From Mesorhizobium onobrychidis (GTDB taxonomy: Bacteria > Pseudomonadota > Alphaproteobacteria > Rhizobiales > Rhizobiaceae): a stretch of 64,000 nt of DNA. The translations under genes were made by a program, and so were the position numbers. Positions within the stretch are counted from its first letter, which is position 1. Each line of letters begins with the position of its first letter. The stretch lies in contig NZ_CP062229.1 of NCBI RefSeq assembly GCF_024707545.1, positions 5,003,501-5,067,500 of the forward strand, given 5' to 3'. The notes beneath the pieces are model-generated. The model ran no database searches and was not told the DNA's origin. It saw only the letters and a program-made list of their open reading frames with translations. Below are positions 26,297-35,481 of this stretch, piece by piece.

Positions 26297-26758
26297 ATGA
26301 CCGATACGAAAAACCTTACCCAGCTCGGCACCAACGTCGAGGCGCCACAGAGCCCTGAAGCGGCAGTCCTGGAAACCGTGCCGTTTTCGCGCGGCGACGG
26401 GCCGCCGGCCATCGTTCGCTTCACCTGCCCGGAATTCACCTCGCTCTGCCCGGTCACCGGCCAGCCGGATTTCGCCCATATCGTCATCGACTATGCGCCC
26501 GATACGCTGCTGGTGGAATCGAAGTCGCTCAAGCTGTTCATGACCTCGTTTCGCAACCATGGCGCCTTCCATGAAGAATGCACCGTCATGATTGGCCGCC
26601 GCATCATCGCCGCGACCAAACCACTGTGGTTGCGCATTGGCGGCTATTGGTATCCGCGCGGCGGCATTCCCATCGACGTGTTCTGGCAGACCGGTGTGCC
26701 GCCGGAAGGCGCCTGGCTGCCCGACACCGGCGTCGCACCCTATCGCGGGCGCGGCTGA
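26297..26758 (+). CDS. queF: NADPH-dependent 7-cyano-7-deazaguanine reductase
   Basis: A 153-residue enzyme of the T-fold superfamily that reduces preQ0 to preQ1 in queuosine tRNA modification. The nucleophilic cysteine is in [13 protein letters not shown], with the conserved aspartate just after it, and the family motif [21 protein letters not shown] binds NADPH and substrate. The ATG at 26297 ([11 protein letters not shown]) is the usual start. It is a single housekeeping gene between accessory genes. I found no convincing preQ1 riboswitch; the leader is occupied by a repeat. Confidence 0.96.
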   Translation: MTDTKNLTQLGTNVEAPQSPEAAVLETVPFSRGDGPPAIVRFTCPEFTSLCPVTGQPDFAHIVIDYAPDTLLVESKSLKLFMTSFRNHGAFHEECTVMIGRRIIAATKPLWLRIGGYWYPRGGIPIDVFWQTGVPPEGAWLPDTGVAPYRGRG

Positions 26759-26787
26759 GCCTGAGTTTCTAAGGAACGCACGTTGCA

Positions 26788-27972
26788 TCAGTTGAGCGGC
26801 AGCCGCCGGTAGCGGCCAGGGTTGTTCGGGTCGCTGAAATGGCCCATCGGCCCGTGTTCGGCGAAGTGCCCGGCCCAGCGCTTCATTGCAGCGGGGTCGA
26901 GCTCGACGCCCAGTCCGTGGCCCTCCGGCACACGCACCGTGTTGCCGGTCTGCCGGAACGGACCGTCCTTGATGACGTCGCCGATCTGCCAGCGAAACAG
27001 CGATTGCGACGCTTCCGTGATCCATGGCGTCGCCGCCACGACATGCAGATAGGCTGATGTCATGATGCCGAGATCGTTTGAATAACACCAGAACCCCTTG
27101 CCCATCGCCTCACAGGCGGCGATGAATTTCAGGGTTTTCGACAGTCCGCCGAGTGCTGCGAAATTGCAGACGAAGTAATCCGGCGCACCAAGCGCGACCG
27201 CACGTCTGAGATCCGGGATGTGCGTGGAGAACGGAATGCGCGAATGCTGGCGCAGCGCCGCCATCTCCTCGAAGGTCGCGACCGGATCTTCGTAGTTGCG
27301 GATGTTGAACGGCTCGATCTCGCGCAGCACCCAGCGCGCGGTGGTCAGCGACCACTGCATGTTGGAATCGAGTTTGATCTGCGCCTTGTCGCCAAGCGCC
27401 TCGCGCAGCATGCGCACGGTCCTGATCTCGAGCTCGGGATCGCCCATGATCAGCTTGCCCTCGAAGATGGTCGAGCTATGCTCCTCGCGCATCTTTAGGC
27501 AGTACTCGACGATCGCTTCGGACGTCATTTCGCCACCCGCTCCGCCCTGCGCGGCGCGAAACGAGAAATATTCCGAAAACGGAATGTCCTTGCGCACCGC
27601 GCCGCCGAGGACTTTGTAGAGCGGCATGCCGAAGACCTTGCCTCTGATGTCCCACAGCGCCAGTTCGACGGCGCCGAAGGCCACGGAGGCGGCATTCTCG
27701 CCGGTGTTGGCGGTGATCTGCCAGGGCGGCACGCTGCGCGCCTCGCAGTCGGCGATGTCGAGCGGATCGGCGCCGATCAGCGCCGGCGCGATCTCGGCCT
27801 TGATCACCTCGCCGAAATGCCACCAAGGCGCCTCGCCCAGTCCGACTACGCCTTCGTCCGTCTCGACTTCTATGATCGATTTCGAGGCGCCGCCATAAAG
27901 CCCGGCCGTCCACCAGAATGGGGCGTCTAACGGAACGTTGACATGGGCGACGCGGATATTGGTGATCTTCAT
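26788..27972 (-). CDS. Enolase-superfamily (mandelate racemase/muconate lactonizing) enzyme, glucarate-dehydratase-like
   Basis: A 394-residue protein with the N-terminal capping domain and a C-terminal barrel. Likely Mg2+ ligands are Asp in IKLDSNMQWSL and Glu in NYEDPVATFEE; a lysine is present in FEGKLIMGDPE and a histidine in PFSTHIPD. The pattern is closest, from memory, to acid-sugar dehydratases. The ATG at 27972 follows a GAAGGGA ribosome site. It stands apart from any transporter of sugar acids, so the substrate is unknown. Confidence 0.8.
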   Translation of the reverse strand: MKITNIRVAHVNVPLDAPFWWTAGLYGGASKSIIEVETDEGVVGLGEAPWWHFGEVIKAEIAPALIGADPLDIADCEARSVPPWQITANTGENAASVAFGAVELALWDIRGKVFGMPLYKVLGGAVRKDIPFSEYFSFRAAQGGAGGEMTSEAIVEYCLKMREEHSSTIFEGKLIMGDPELEIRTVRMLREALGDKAQIKLDSNMQWSLTTARWVLREIEPFNIRNYEDPVATFEEMAALRQHSRIPFSTHIPDLRRAVALGAPDYFVCNFAALGGLSKTLKFIAACEAMGKGFWCYSNDLGIMTSAYLHVVAATPWITEASQSLFRWQIGDVIKDGPFRQTGNTVRVPEGHGLGVELDPAAMKRWAGHFAEHGPMGHFSDPNNPGRYRRLPLN

Positions 27973-27983
27973 CGGTTCCCTTC

Positions 27984-28544
27984 TCACTCACACTGATATT
28001 GGCTGAGCGCCCATTCGCCGGTCACCGACAAAAGGTCCGTGATCTTCCAATCGCCGTCGACTTTCCTGAATTTCCACTCCAGCCGGTGCGGATTGTCGGC
28101 GACGACGAAGGCGACGACGACCTTGGCCTCGTCGCCCTTGACCGCTTCAATGGTCTTCAGGCTCTTATCGATCTCGGCTTTGTCGTACGCCGCATTGTCG
28201 AGCGCCATGTTGGGATCGAGGCACTCGCCCTGCCCCGATTTCCGCAGTGCATCGCTCTTGTCGAGCACCGACTTCGCCGGATCGGCGAAGTGGCTGCGCA
28301 GGGCCGGTTCGAGCTCGAGCCCGACATGCTCGTAGAACGGTTTCACCACCGCCGTCGGCGAACCCGGCTGCGCCGGCGCTGCCCGTTGATTTTCTGCCGG
28401 CGGCGGCGCAGCCGGTGGAGTTGCAGGCGCCGCATTATCGGCCGGCGCATTTGCGGGCGGCGCGCTGAACAGTCCCTGAGCGGCGGTGCTGCTCAACCCC
28501 GCCGCCAGCAGGCACACAGTCGCCAGGGACCGGCAGCGGGCCAT
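27984..28544 (-). CDS. Secreted hypothetical protein, paralogue A
   Basis: A 186-residue exported protein: signal peptide at residues 1-24 (CLLAAGLSSTAAQG), a Pro/Ala-rich linker to about residue 55, then a domain ending WKFRKVDGDWKITDLLSVTGEWALSQYQCE. The domain is similar to that of the next gene upstream and may belong to the DUF3828-like family. The start ATG lies four bases past the stop of that gene. No function is known. Confidence 0.75.
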   Translation of the reverse strand: MARCRSLATVCLLAAGLSSTAAQGLFSAPPANAPADNAAPATPPAAPPPAENQRAAPAQPGSPTAVVKPFYEHVGLELEPALRSHFADPAKSVLDKSDALRKSGQGECLDPNMALDNAAYDKAEIDKSLKTIEAVKGDEAKVVVAFVVADNPHRLEWKFRKVDGDWKITDLLSVTGEWALSQYQCE

Positions 28545-28548
28545 GGCA

Positions 28549-29028
28549 TCACTCCGGAGTCTGGCCAGCCAGGCATTCGAGCGCACTCAGCGTCCAGCCG
28601 CTGGTCTTTGAGGTGATGTCGGCGATCTTCCACCGGCCGTCGATCTTCTTGAGCGACCAGACCATTTCGCGTTTGGAATCATCGCCTTCCGGGAAAAGAT
28701 TGAAGGTCACCGTCACGCTGGCGCTATCGCCATCCACCGCTTCCGACAGCTTCAGCGTCTTGGCGACTGTCTTCTCGTCATAGTCCTGCGCGTCGAGACC
28801 GGGGGCGAAATCGATGCAAGGCACCTCGTCCGGCTTGTTCTTCTGCGCCAGGTCGTTGAGGTCGAACAGCTTGGTCACCGGCTCGGTGAAACGGTCGCGG
28901 TATTTCGCGTCGGCCTCGAACTTGACTTCGGGCATGTAGAAGAACTTCACCGCATTGGATGCCGGCCCGGCAAAGGCGGCCGCAGGCGCTGCGATCGAGA
29001 GAGCGGCGGCAAGCACAGTCAGTCTCAT
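28549..29028 (-). CDS. Secreted hypothetical protein, paralogue B
   Basis: A 159-residue exported protein with a clear signal peptide (MRLTVLAAALSIAAPAAAFA). Its mature part shares with paralogue A the order FY...D...C.D....DYD...K..K..EAV.GD.A.V.V, then W..KK.DG.WKI.DI.S.T..W.LS...C, including two cysteines that may form a disulfide. The two probably arose by tandem duplication and are translationally close. The family resembles DUF3828. Confidence 0.8.
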   Translation of the reverse strand: MRLTVLAAALSIAAPAAAFAGPASNAVKFFYMPEVKFEADAKYRDRFTEPVTKLFDLNDLAQKNKPDEVPCIDFAPGLDAQDYDEKTVAKTLKLSEAVDGDSASVTVTFNLFPEGDDSKREMVWSLKKIDGRWKIADITSKTSGWTLSALECLAGQTPE

Positions 29029-29147
29029 CCGATAATCTCCAGGGTTTCGTGGTGGGAACCGTTCAATACCACGAATCCTGCATCCCGGCTTTTTTGCAGC
29101 CCATGAAATCCCCTTGGGCGCTAACTCAGGCGCCCTGGGGAGCTAAC

Positions 29148-30797
29148 TCAGGCGTCCAGCCAGACGTTCTCGAGATCCATCTCGAAGGTCTGGTGGACAG
29201 CGTAATTCTTCACCTTCTTGTCCATATGGCTGAACAGCTTCTGCCAAAATGGCTGAACGATGACGCCCGAATCCTGCAGGATCTGCTCAACGTCCTTCAT
29301 GACCTCGCGGCGCTTCTCCACGTCGATGAGCGAGAGAGCCTGCTTGAGCTTGGCATCGAAATCGGGATTCGAATACGCCGTTTCATTCCAGGCCTCGCCG
29401 GTGCGATAGCCAAGCGCCAGCACCTGAACACCGAGCGGGCGCATGTACCAGATGGTCATGGAATAGGGGTATTTCGTCCAGTCGTTCCAGAAGGTCGACC
29501 CCGGCAGCACCGTGCGCTTCACCTTGATCCCGGCATCGCGCAGCTGGCCGGCAATCGCGTCGCCGGTGTTCTTCTGCCAATCGTCCTCGACGGTGATCAG
29601 TTCATGCTCGAAGTCGGCCTGTCCGGCCTCGGCCATCAGCGTCTTGGCCGCCGCCGCGTCGCGTGTCTTCTTGGGCAGCGGGTAGTATTCCGGATGGATC
29701 GGGCTGACATGGTGGTTTTCACCGACGGTCCCGCGCCCGGCGTAGCCGAGTTCGAGCACCGCATTGTTGTCGACGGCCATTTGCAGGGCGTTGCGCACCC
29801 GTTGGTCATCATAAGGCTTGTGAGTGATATTGGTCCGGGCAACGAGCGTGGTCGCTGTCCCGACCTCCGATTTCACCAGATCCATCTGGTCGAGGATGTC
29901 GATGAAGTCGGCGGGTGTCTCGAAATTGACGTCGATTTCGCCGGATTCGAAGGCATTCACCGAAGCATTGAAGTCGGTGCCGTAGTCGATGAATTCGACA
30001 CTGTCGAGCGGCGCTTCACCACCCCACCACTTGCCATTCTCACGACGCTTGACGACCGCTTTCTCGCCGACCGAATAAGACACGAGTTCGAACGGCCCGG
30101 TGCCAATCGGCTTTTTGATAGGATCGGCGCCGTCGGCATCGAATTTGCGATGGACGACGAGCGCCGGATAGTCGGTAAAGTTCGGGATCAGCGAAATGTC
30201 CGGTTCATTCAGCTTCAGCTTGACCGTGTTGTCGTCGACCTTGGTGATTGCGCCTTCCCTGGCCTTGCCGGATGCGGCGTCGATCAGCGCGCCGACTCGT
30301 GCGGCCATGGAATTGCCGGCGGCACCCTTCTCGCACCAGCGCGTTAGATTATAGACCACATCTTCGGCATTGAAAGCATCGCCGTTGTTCCAGGTGACGC
30401 CCTTGCGCAGATGCAGCACGTATTCGGTGGCGTCGTCGTTGACGTCCCAGCTTTCAAGCAGGACCGGCTCGAATGTGAATTCGCCCGTGTAGCGGACAAG
30501 CGGTTCCAGCCAGGTGCGGGTGATGTTTGCCATCTCCACCCAGTCGTAAGTGCGCGGATCCTTTTGTCCTTTCACCGCCATCGAAACGTGCAGCGTTCCG
30601 CCTTTCTTCGGCTCTTCGGCCAAGGCCCGTTCCGGCACGGCAAGACCGATCATGCCGTAGGCAAGGGCCGTCGATGCGCCGAAGGCGCTTGCCAGCGCCA
30701 GAAACTCGCGCCGGTCCATGCGACCCGCACGCGTCTCTTCCGCCATCACCTCGATGGCGCCCGGCACGCGATCGCCTTTGCTTCTGAAGAATGTCAT
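29148..30797 (-). CDS. ABC transporter substrate-binding protein, family 5, Tat-exported
   Basis: A 549-residue extracellular binding protein of the peptide/opine/nickel family (SBP_bac_5). A twin-arginine motif ([13 protein letters not shown], Arg29-Arg30) before a hydrophobic stretch indicates Tat export. Family blocks are [38 protein letters not shown] and [12 protein letters not shown]. No permease or ATPase genes are adjacent, so it uses a transporter encoded elsewhere. It lies 43 bases downstream of the MttB-like gene and is probably cotranscribed, which suggests a methylated amine or betaine as cargo. Confidence 0.87.
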   Translation of the reverse strand: MTFFRSKGDRVPGAIEVMAEETRAGRMDRREFLALASAFGASTALAYGMIGLAVPERALAEEPKKGGTLHVSMAVKGQKDPRTYDWVEMANITRTWLEPLVRYTGEFTFEPVLLESWDVNDDATEYVLHLRKGVTWNNGDAFNAEDVVYNLTRWCEKGAAGNSMAARVGALIDAASGKAREGAITKVDDNTVKLKLNEPDISLIPNFTDYPALVVHRKFDADGADPIKKPIGTGPFELVSYSVGEKAVVKRRENGKWWGGEAPLDSVEFIDYGTDFNASVNAFESGEIDVNFETPADFIDILDQMDLVKSEVGTATTLVARTNITHKPYDDQRVRNALQMAVDNNAVLELGYAGRGTVGENHHVSPIHPEYYPLPKKTRDAAAAKTLMAEAGQADFEHELITVEDDWQKNTGDAIAGQLRDAGIKVKRTVLPGSTFWNDWTKYPYSMTIWYMRPLGVQVLALGYRTGEAWNETAYSNPDFDAKLKQALSLIDVEKRREVMKDVEQILQDSGVIVQPFWQKLFSHMDKKVKNYAVHQTFEMDLENVWLDA

Positions 30798-30840
30798 TTT
30801 TTCCTCCCGTCTGGTTCCCGTCAGGTCTTCGCCTGTCCTA

Positions 30841-32391
30841 TTAACTAACGCTGTCCGGCAGCTTTTCCTCGCGCAGCGCGATCAAATCTTTGAGACCATC
30901 GGCGATGCCTTCGTCGAGCTTCGGCTCCTCATAATCCGCGAGCATGTTGCGTGCTTTCTCGCGGCCGCGGGTATCGTGGTCCTTTGCCCCTTCAGCCTTC
31001 CACTGTTCGTACGAATTGAAGTCCATGACGCTGGGCATGAAGAAGGCGGACTCGAAATGTTCGAGCGTGTGTTGGGTGCCGAGGAAATGGCCGGCAGGGC
31101 CTATTTCGCGGACCGCCGCCATCGCGTCCTTGAAATCGTCGAAGGAGAGCCCGCCTGCGTATTTGTACCAGCCAACAAGCTGTTCGCAGTCCGTCGCGAA
31201 TTTTGAATAGCCGCAGGTCAGGCCGGCCTCGAGCCATCCGGCGGAGTGCCAGATGTAGTTGGCACCGGAAAGGATGGCGGCATGCATCAGCATATTCGCC
31301 TCGTAGCCCGCCTGGGCGTCGTTCAGCTTCGAACCGACATGGAAGCCCGACGTGCGCCATGGCAGCCGGTATTTCCGCGCCAGTGCTCCCATCAGATACA
31401 TCATCTGCGCGGCCTCTGGCGTGCCGCCCATGGGAGCGCCGGTCTTCATGTCGACTGTGACCATGAACTGTCCGTAGATTTGCGGCGAACCCGGGCGCAG
31501 AAGCTGCGTGAATGCGACGCCCGCCAGCGCTTCCGCGTTGACCTGCGCGACCGCACCCACGGCAGAGGCAGAAGTCGAGGCGCCGCAGAGGGCGAAGGGC
31601 GCGAGAATCAGCGGCTGGTTGTGGCGCGCATAGACCTTCATTGCGTCCAGCATGGTAGCATCCCACACGAGCGGCGAATTGCAGTTGGTGATCGCAACCA
31701 GGACCGGGTTGTCACGGACATAGTCCTCGCCGAACACGACGCCTGCCATCGCCATCGTGTCTTCGGCTCGATCCTTGGAGGTCACGATACCCATGAACGG
31801 CTTGTCGGAATGCTTCAGCGCCGAATGAATGATGTGGAGGTGACGCTTCGGCACCGCAATTTCCATCGGCTCGCAGATGATCGAGCTCGACGAGTGCAGC
31901 GCTGGCGCCATGTAAGCGAGCTTATGAAAATTCTGAAGGTCGGCGAGCGTGCCATAGCGCCTGACGTTGTCGAGGTCGCGCACGTAAGGCGCGCCATACA
32001 TCGGCACGAAGATGGAATTCTTACCGCCGACGCGGACCGAGCGCTCGGGGTTGCGCGCATTGAGCGTGAACTCCGGCGGGACTTTCGAGACGAGTTCCAT
32101 CAAGAGCGCGCGGTCAATGCGGACGCGCGTCTCAGAGACATCGGCTCCGGCGGCCTTCCACAGTGCTATGGCCTCGTCGTCGCGGAACTCGCAGCCAACC
32201 TCTTCGAGGATCGAGAGCGACTCCTGGTGGATCAGCTCGACAGCCTCGTCCGGGACCATTTGGTATGCGGGTATGTTGCGAACGAGCGTGGGAAACGACG
32301 CCATGGGAGTTCCCCGCAGCGCCTTGCGCCCCAGGCGACCACCCGCTCGACGGTTGGCGTGTTCGTTCACTTCAGCGGCCGGTGCGTTCAT
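30841..32391 (-). CDS. MttB family methyltransferase without pyrrolysine (quaternary amine/betaine type)
   Basis: A 516-residue protein of the trimethylamine methyltransferase MttB superfamily. Blocks such as [39 protein letters not shown] and [24 protein letters not shown] are typical. No in-frame amber codon occurs, so it belongs to the non-pyrrolysine group, members of which demethylate glycine betaine, proline betaine or carnitine-like compounds onto a corrinoid protein. No corrinoid protein gene is in the window. It is divergent from a LysR gene and followed by a Tat-exported binding protein. Confidence 0.87.
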   Translation of the reverse strand: MNAPAAEVNEHANRRAGGRLGRKALRGTPMASFPTLVRNIPAYQMVPDEAVELIHQESLSILEEVGCEFRDDEAIALWKAAGADVSETRVRIDRALLMELVSKVPPEFTLNARNPERSVRVGGKNSIFVPMYGAPYVRDLDNVRRYGTLADLQNFHKLAYMAPALHSSSSIICEPMEIAVPKRHLHIIHSALKHSDKPFMGIVTSKDRAEDTMAMAGVVFGEDYVRDNPVLVAITNCNSPLVWDATMLDAMKVYARHNQPLILAPFALCGASTSASAVGAVAQVNAEALAGVAFTQLLRPGSPQIYGQFMVTVDMKTGAPMGGTPEAAQMMYLMGALARKYRLPWRTSGFHVGSKLNDAQAGYEANMLMHAAILSGANYIWHSAGWLEAGLTCGYSKFATDCEQLVGWYKYAGGLSFDDFKDAMAAVREIGPAGHFLGTQHTLEHFESAFFMPSVMDFNSYEQWKAEGAKDHDTRGREKARNMLADYEEPKLDEGIADGLKDLIALREEKLPDSVS

Positions 32392-32470
32392 GGAAACTCC
32401 ATCCTCCCAGAGCCAGTCAACTTAGCGAGACAGAATATAGCTGTGACGCTGGAAAATCCTGATCTCTTGT

Positions 32471-32485
32471 ATAAGTTCAACTTAT
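32471..32485. promoter_or_regulatory. Perfect palindrome over the LysR start codon
   Basis: ATAAGTT-C-AACTTAT is a perfect seven-base dyad whose last two bases are the first two of the LysR ATG. It also lies 80 bases from the start of the divergent MttB-like gene. It is a candidate LysR recognition site for autorepression and activation of the methyltransferase operon. Confidence 0.5.
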
Positions 32486-33386
32486 GCGAAGCCTGCGCCA
32501 CCTGCTGCCGTCCGCCGGCAGCCTGATCGTTTTCGAAGCCGCCGGGCGGCTGTCGAGTTTTACCGCCGCCGGGCGAGAGCTCGGCATGACGCAGGCTGCC
32601 GTGTCCTACGCGATCCGGGGGCTTGAAGAGCAGCTCGGCGCGAAACTCTTCCAGCGTCGCCATCGACAAGTCAGCCTGACCGAAGCCGGTGACCGCTTTC
32701 ACGCCGACGTCTCGCTTGGCCTGTCGCACATCCGCAAATCGGCGGAGGATTTGCGCCTACAGGCGACCGGCGGCCATGTGACGCTTGCCGCGTCGACCGC
32801 TTTCGGCTCCTTTTGGATGATGCCGCGCCTGCAGCAGTTCCGCGACGAACTGCCGGGCATTGACCTGCGCATCCAGACCGCCGACCGCGATCTCGACATC
32901 ATCGCCGAGGGCATCCCGCTCGCTGTGCGCGGTGGCGAGCCCCGGGAATGGCCGGACTATCATTCACTGCCACTGGCCGACGAGGAGATATTCCCCGTCG
33001 CCGGCGTGAGCTATGTGGCACGGTTCGGGCTGCCGGAAACCGTCGAGGATCTTCCATCACACCGGCTCATCCATCTCGAAGAGCCGTTTCGAGAGGCCGC
33101 GAGCTGGGACGAGTGGTTCGCCTCGGCCGGGGTCAACATCACCGATGTCGGGCGCGGCTTGCGCATCAACGATTATGCCCTGGTGATCCAGGCGGTCATG
33201 GAAGGGCAAGGCATTGCGCTGGGTTGGGGTCACCTTGCCGAGCGCCTGCTGGCGTCAGGACTGCTGGTGCGCGTCACCAGCCACACGATGACGACCGGCA
33301 AGGGCTTTCATGTCATCTGGTCGAGAAACCGCGAGCTCAGCGACAATGCTCGCAAGGTGCGGGACTGGCTGGCCGCGCAAGCATGA
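32484..33386 (+). CDS. LysR family transcriptional regulator (GcvA-like)
   Basis: A 300-residue LysR regulator. The N-terminal helix-turn-helix reads IVFEAAGRLSSFTAAGRELGMTQAAVSYAIRGLEEQLGAKLFQRRHRQVSLTEAG. The C-terminal periplasmic-binding-like domain begins near residue 95 (HVTLAASTAFGSFWMMPRLQQF), a GcvA-type pattern. It is divergent from the MttB-like gene across 92 bases, so it most likely regulates the methyltransferase and binding-protein genes in response to their substrate. Confidence 0.93.
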   Translation: MRSLRHLLPSAGSLIVFEAAGRLSSFTAAGRELGMTQAAVSYAIRGLEEQLGAKLFQRRHRQVSLTEAGDRFHADVSLGLSHIRKSAEDLRLQATGGHVTLAASTAFGSFWMMPRLQQFRDELPGIDLRIQTADRDLDIIAEGIPLAVRGGEPREWPDYHSLPLADEEIFPVAGVSYVARFGLPETVEDLPSHRLIHLEEPFREAASWDEWFASAGVNITDVGRGLRINDYALVIQAVMEGQGIALGWGHLAERLLASGLLVRVTSHTMTTGKGFHVIWSRNRELSDNARKVRDWLAAQA

Positions 33387-33401
33387 GGCTCCCATTAATG
33401 C

Positions 33402-34394
33402 TCAATCAACCGTCACGACGATCTTGCCGAATTGCTCGTTCGACTCGAGAAAGCGATGCGCTTCGACGATCTGCTCGAATGAAAAGGTTTTGGCGATTGC
33501 CGGCTTTAGCGAACCTGACATCAATCCGTCGAGGATGAACGCCTTGGCAGCTTCCAACTTCACCGGATCGCCAGTGATCTCGTGGACGAGATAGCCGCGC
33601 AGCGTTAGCGTCTTGGCCAGCACGGCGAACAGCGGGAACGGCGTCGGCTCGGGGCTCAAGCCGCCATATTCGATGAGAATGCCACCCCGTGCCATCGCGG
33701 CCGTCAGAGGCTCGAAAATCGGGCCGCCGACTGCGTCGAACACCACTCGAATGTTCTCCGGACCGGCGATTTCCTTCAGCCGGGCTTCCAGATATTCTTC
33801 CGCTGAAGCGACGACATGGGCCGCGCCGAACTTGAGCAGGGCCTCTCTCTTGGCAGATGTCCGCGTGACCGCGATCGCGGTCGCACCAACGATGTTGGCA
33901 ATCTGGATCGCGGCAAGTCCGACACTGCTCGATGCTGCGGTAATGACGACAAAGTCCTCCTTGCTGAGCTTGGCAATGTCGATCAGTGCACCATAGGCGG
34001 TGAGATATTGCATCCAGCCGGCTGCCGCCTCTTCCCAGCTGAGCGATGGCGGATGTTTGACCACGAGCTCGGCGGGATATGTGGCAATCTCACCATAGGC
34101 GGGCCAGCGGGCCATCGATAATGGCGGCACGACGCTGACGGCGTCACCTGGCGCAAAACCGTGCACGGCTTCGCCGACCGCTTCGACGACACCCGCTGCC
34201 TCAAGGCCAAGACCGGAAGGCAACGGCGGCGTCTGGATATAAGTGCCCGAACGCAGCAGCGCCTCGGCCCGGTTGAGACCCAATGCCTTGACCCGGATCT
34301 GAATCTCGCCCTGACCGAGCGCGGGAATATCGAGATTCTCGATGCGCAGAACCTCGGGACCACCATGCTTATGAAAGCGAACAACACGTGCCAT
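33402..34394 (-). CDS. Zinc-independent medium-chain dehydrogenase/NADPH:quinone reductase-like protein
   Basis: A 330-residue MDR-family protein: FHKHGGPEVLRIENLDIP at the start, QIRVKALGLNRAEALLRSGTY, then LGLEAAGVVEAVGEAV and the NADPH segment VVITAASSSVGLAAIQIA. The zinc-binding cysteines of alcohol dehydrogenases are missing, which fits the quinone-oxidoreductase branch. The ATG at 34394 (MARVVRFHKHG) is the natural start. It is divergent from a LysR gene 104 bases away, a common arrangement for inducible detoxifying reductases. Confidence 0.88.
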   Translation of the reverse strand: MARVVRFHKHGGPEVLRIENLDIPALGQGEIQIRVKALGLNRAEALLRSGTYIQTPPLPSGLGLEAAGVVEAVGEAVHGFAPGDAVSVVPPLSMARWPAYGEIATYPAELVVKHPPSLSWEEAAAGWMQYLTAYGALIDIAKLSKEDFVVITAASSSVGLAAIQIANIVGATAIAVTRTSAKREALLKFGAAHVVASAEEYLEARLKEIAGPENIRVVFDAVGGPIFEPLTAAMARGGILIEYGGLSPEPTPFPLFAVLAKTLTLRGYLVHEITGDPVKLEAAKAFILDGLMSGSLKPAIAKTFSFEQIVEAHRFLESNEQFGKIVVTVD

Positions 34395-34498
34395 GCGTTC
34401 ATAACTCCAAAATATTTGAACCGAATACGCTATGCCAGCAGCCATCCGGCAGATAAATGGTTGCTTTGGCAAGACAGTAGAAACTGGAAGTTTTGAAT

Positions 34499-35401
34499 AT
34501 GGATCGCCTTACGAGCATGGCCGTGTTCGTCAAAACCGTCGATCTCGGCTCGTTCGCGGCGACTGCTGCCGCTCTCGACCTGTCCGGACCGATGGTCGGC
34601 AAGCATGTCCGGTTTCTCGAGGAGCGTCTGGGCGTGCGCCTCATCAACCGGACCACACGCCGCCAGAGCCTGACCGACTTCGGGCGCGCCTACTATGAGC
34701 GCTGCCGGATGGTACTCGCTGAAGCCGAAGCTGCGGATGCACTCGCGGCCGATCAACTTTCCGAACCACGCGGAAAGCTGCGCGTCATCATGCCCGTGCA
34801 CTTCGGCCGGCGCTGCGTTGCCCCGATCATGCTGGAGCTTGCGCAGCGATATCCCGCTCTGGAACTCGACCTGTCGTTCAGCGATCCCATCGCCGATCTT
34901 GCAGAGGATGGCTGCGATCTTGCCATCCGGACGGGCAATCTGGAGGATCAGGCCGGCGTGATGGCGCGTCGCGTCGCGCGCCAGCGCATGGTCGTCTGCG
35001 CGTCGCCATCCTATCTCGAGATGCATGGGTTGCCACGGCAGATAGAGGATCTCGGCAGCCACCAGACCATCATCTACCGCCGTTCGGGCCGTGTCGTTCA
35101 ACCGTGGTTGTTCCCGCGCCACGGCCAGCCTGCGCTGGAAGTCATGCCGGTCAGCCGGTTGCGGTTCGACGACCTTGCTGCGATCGCCGATGCTGCGGCA
35201 GCCGGCATGGGGCTTGCCTGGCTGCCATACTGGCTGGTCCGTGCGCGCATTCAGGCCGGCGCACTTGTCCCGCTGTTATCGGACCAGCCGGGATTTCTTT
35301 ACGACGCCTATGCGCTCTGGCTGCAGACGCCTCACTTGCCGCTGAAGGTCCGCCTTGCCGTCGACACGCTGGCAGCGGCACTGCCCAGGCTGATGACGTG
35401 A
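34499..35401 (+). CDS. LysR family transcriptional regulator
   Basis: A 300-residue regulator. Helix-turn-helix: MAVFVKTVDLGSFAATAAALDLSGPMVGKHVRFLEERLGVRLINRTTRRQSLTDFG. The effector domain ends YDAYALWLQTPHLPLKVRLAVDTLAAALP, typical of the subgroup that regulates neighbouring oxidoreductases. I chose the ATG at 34499; a TTG two codons upstream is possible. By position it controls the divergent MDR gene. Confidence 0.92.
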   Translation: MDRLTSMAVFVKTVDLGSFAATAAALDLSGPMVGKHVRFLEERLGVRLINRTTRRQSLTDFGRAYYERCRMVLAEAEAADALAADQLSEPRGKLRVIMPVHFGRRCVAPIMLELAQRYPALELDLSFSDPIADLAEDGCDLAIRTGNLEDQAGVMARRVARQRMVVCASPSYLEMHGLPRQIEDLGSHQTIIYRRSGRVVQPWLFPRHGQPALEVMPVSRLRFDDLAAIADAAAAGMGLAWLPYWLVRARIQAGALVPLLSDQPGFLYDAYALWLQTPHLPLKVRLAVDTLAAALPRLMT

Positions 35402-35481
35402 AATGCAGGAGCACGGTGAGCGGCGCGGATTCCTGAATTCGCCCCTCCCGCATGGGCGACGAATCCGCGTATAGTACCCTC

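Noticed and set aside
24406..26358. A 650-codon open frame on the plus strand
   Set aside because: It is the complement of the flavin oxidoreductase gene, whose own frame has full family motifs. The plus-strand frame has no recognisable domain and arises from high GC.
28959..30347. A 462-codon open frame on the plus strand
   Set aside because: It is antisense to the Tat-exported binding protein, which has clear family motifs.
31246..32526. A 426-codon open frame on the plus strand
   Set aside because: It is antisense to the MttB-like gene and its sequence is low-complexity Arg/His-rich, typical of a shadow frame.
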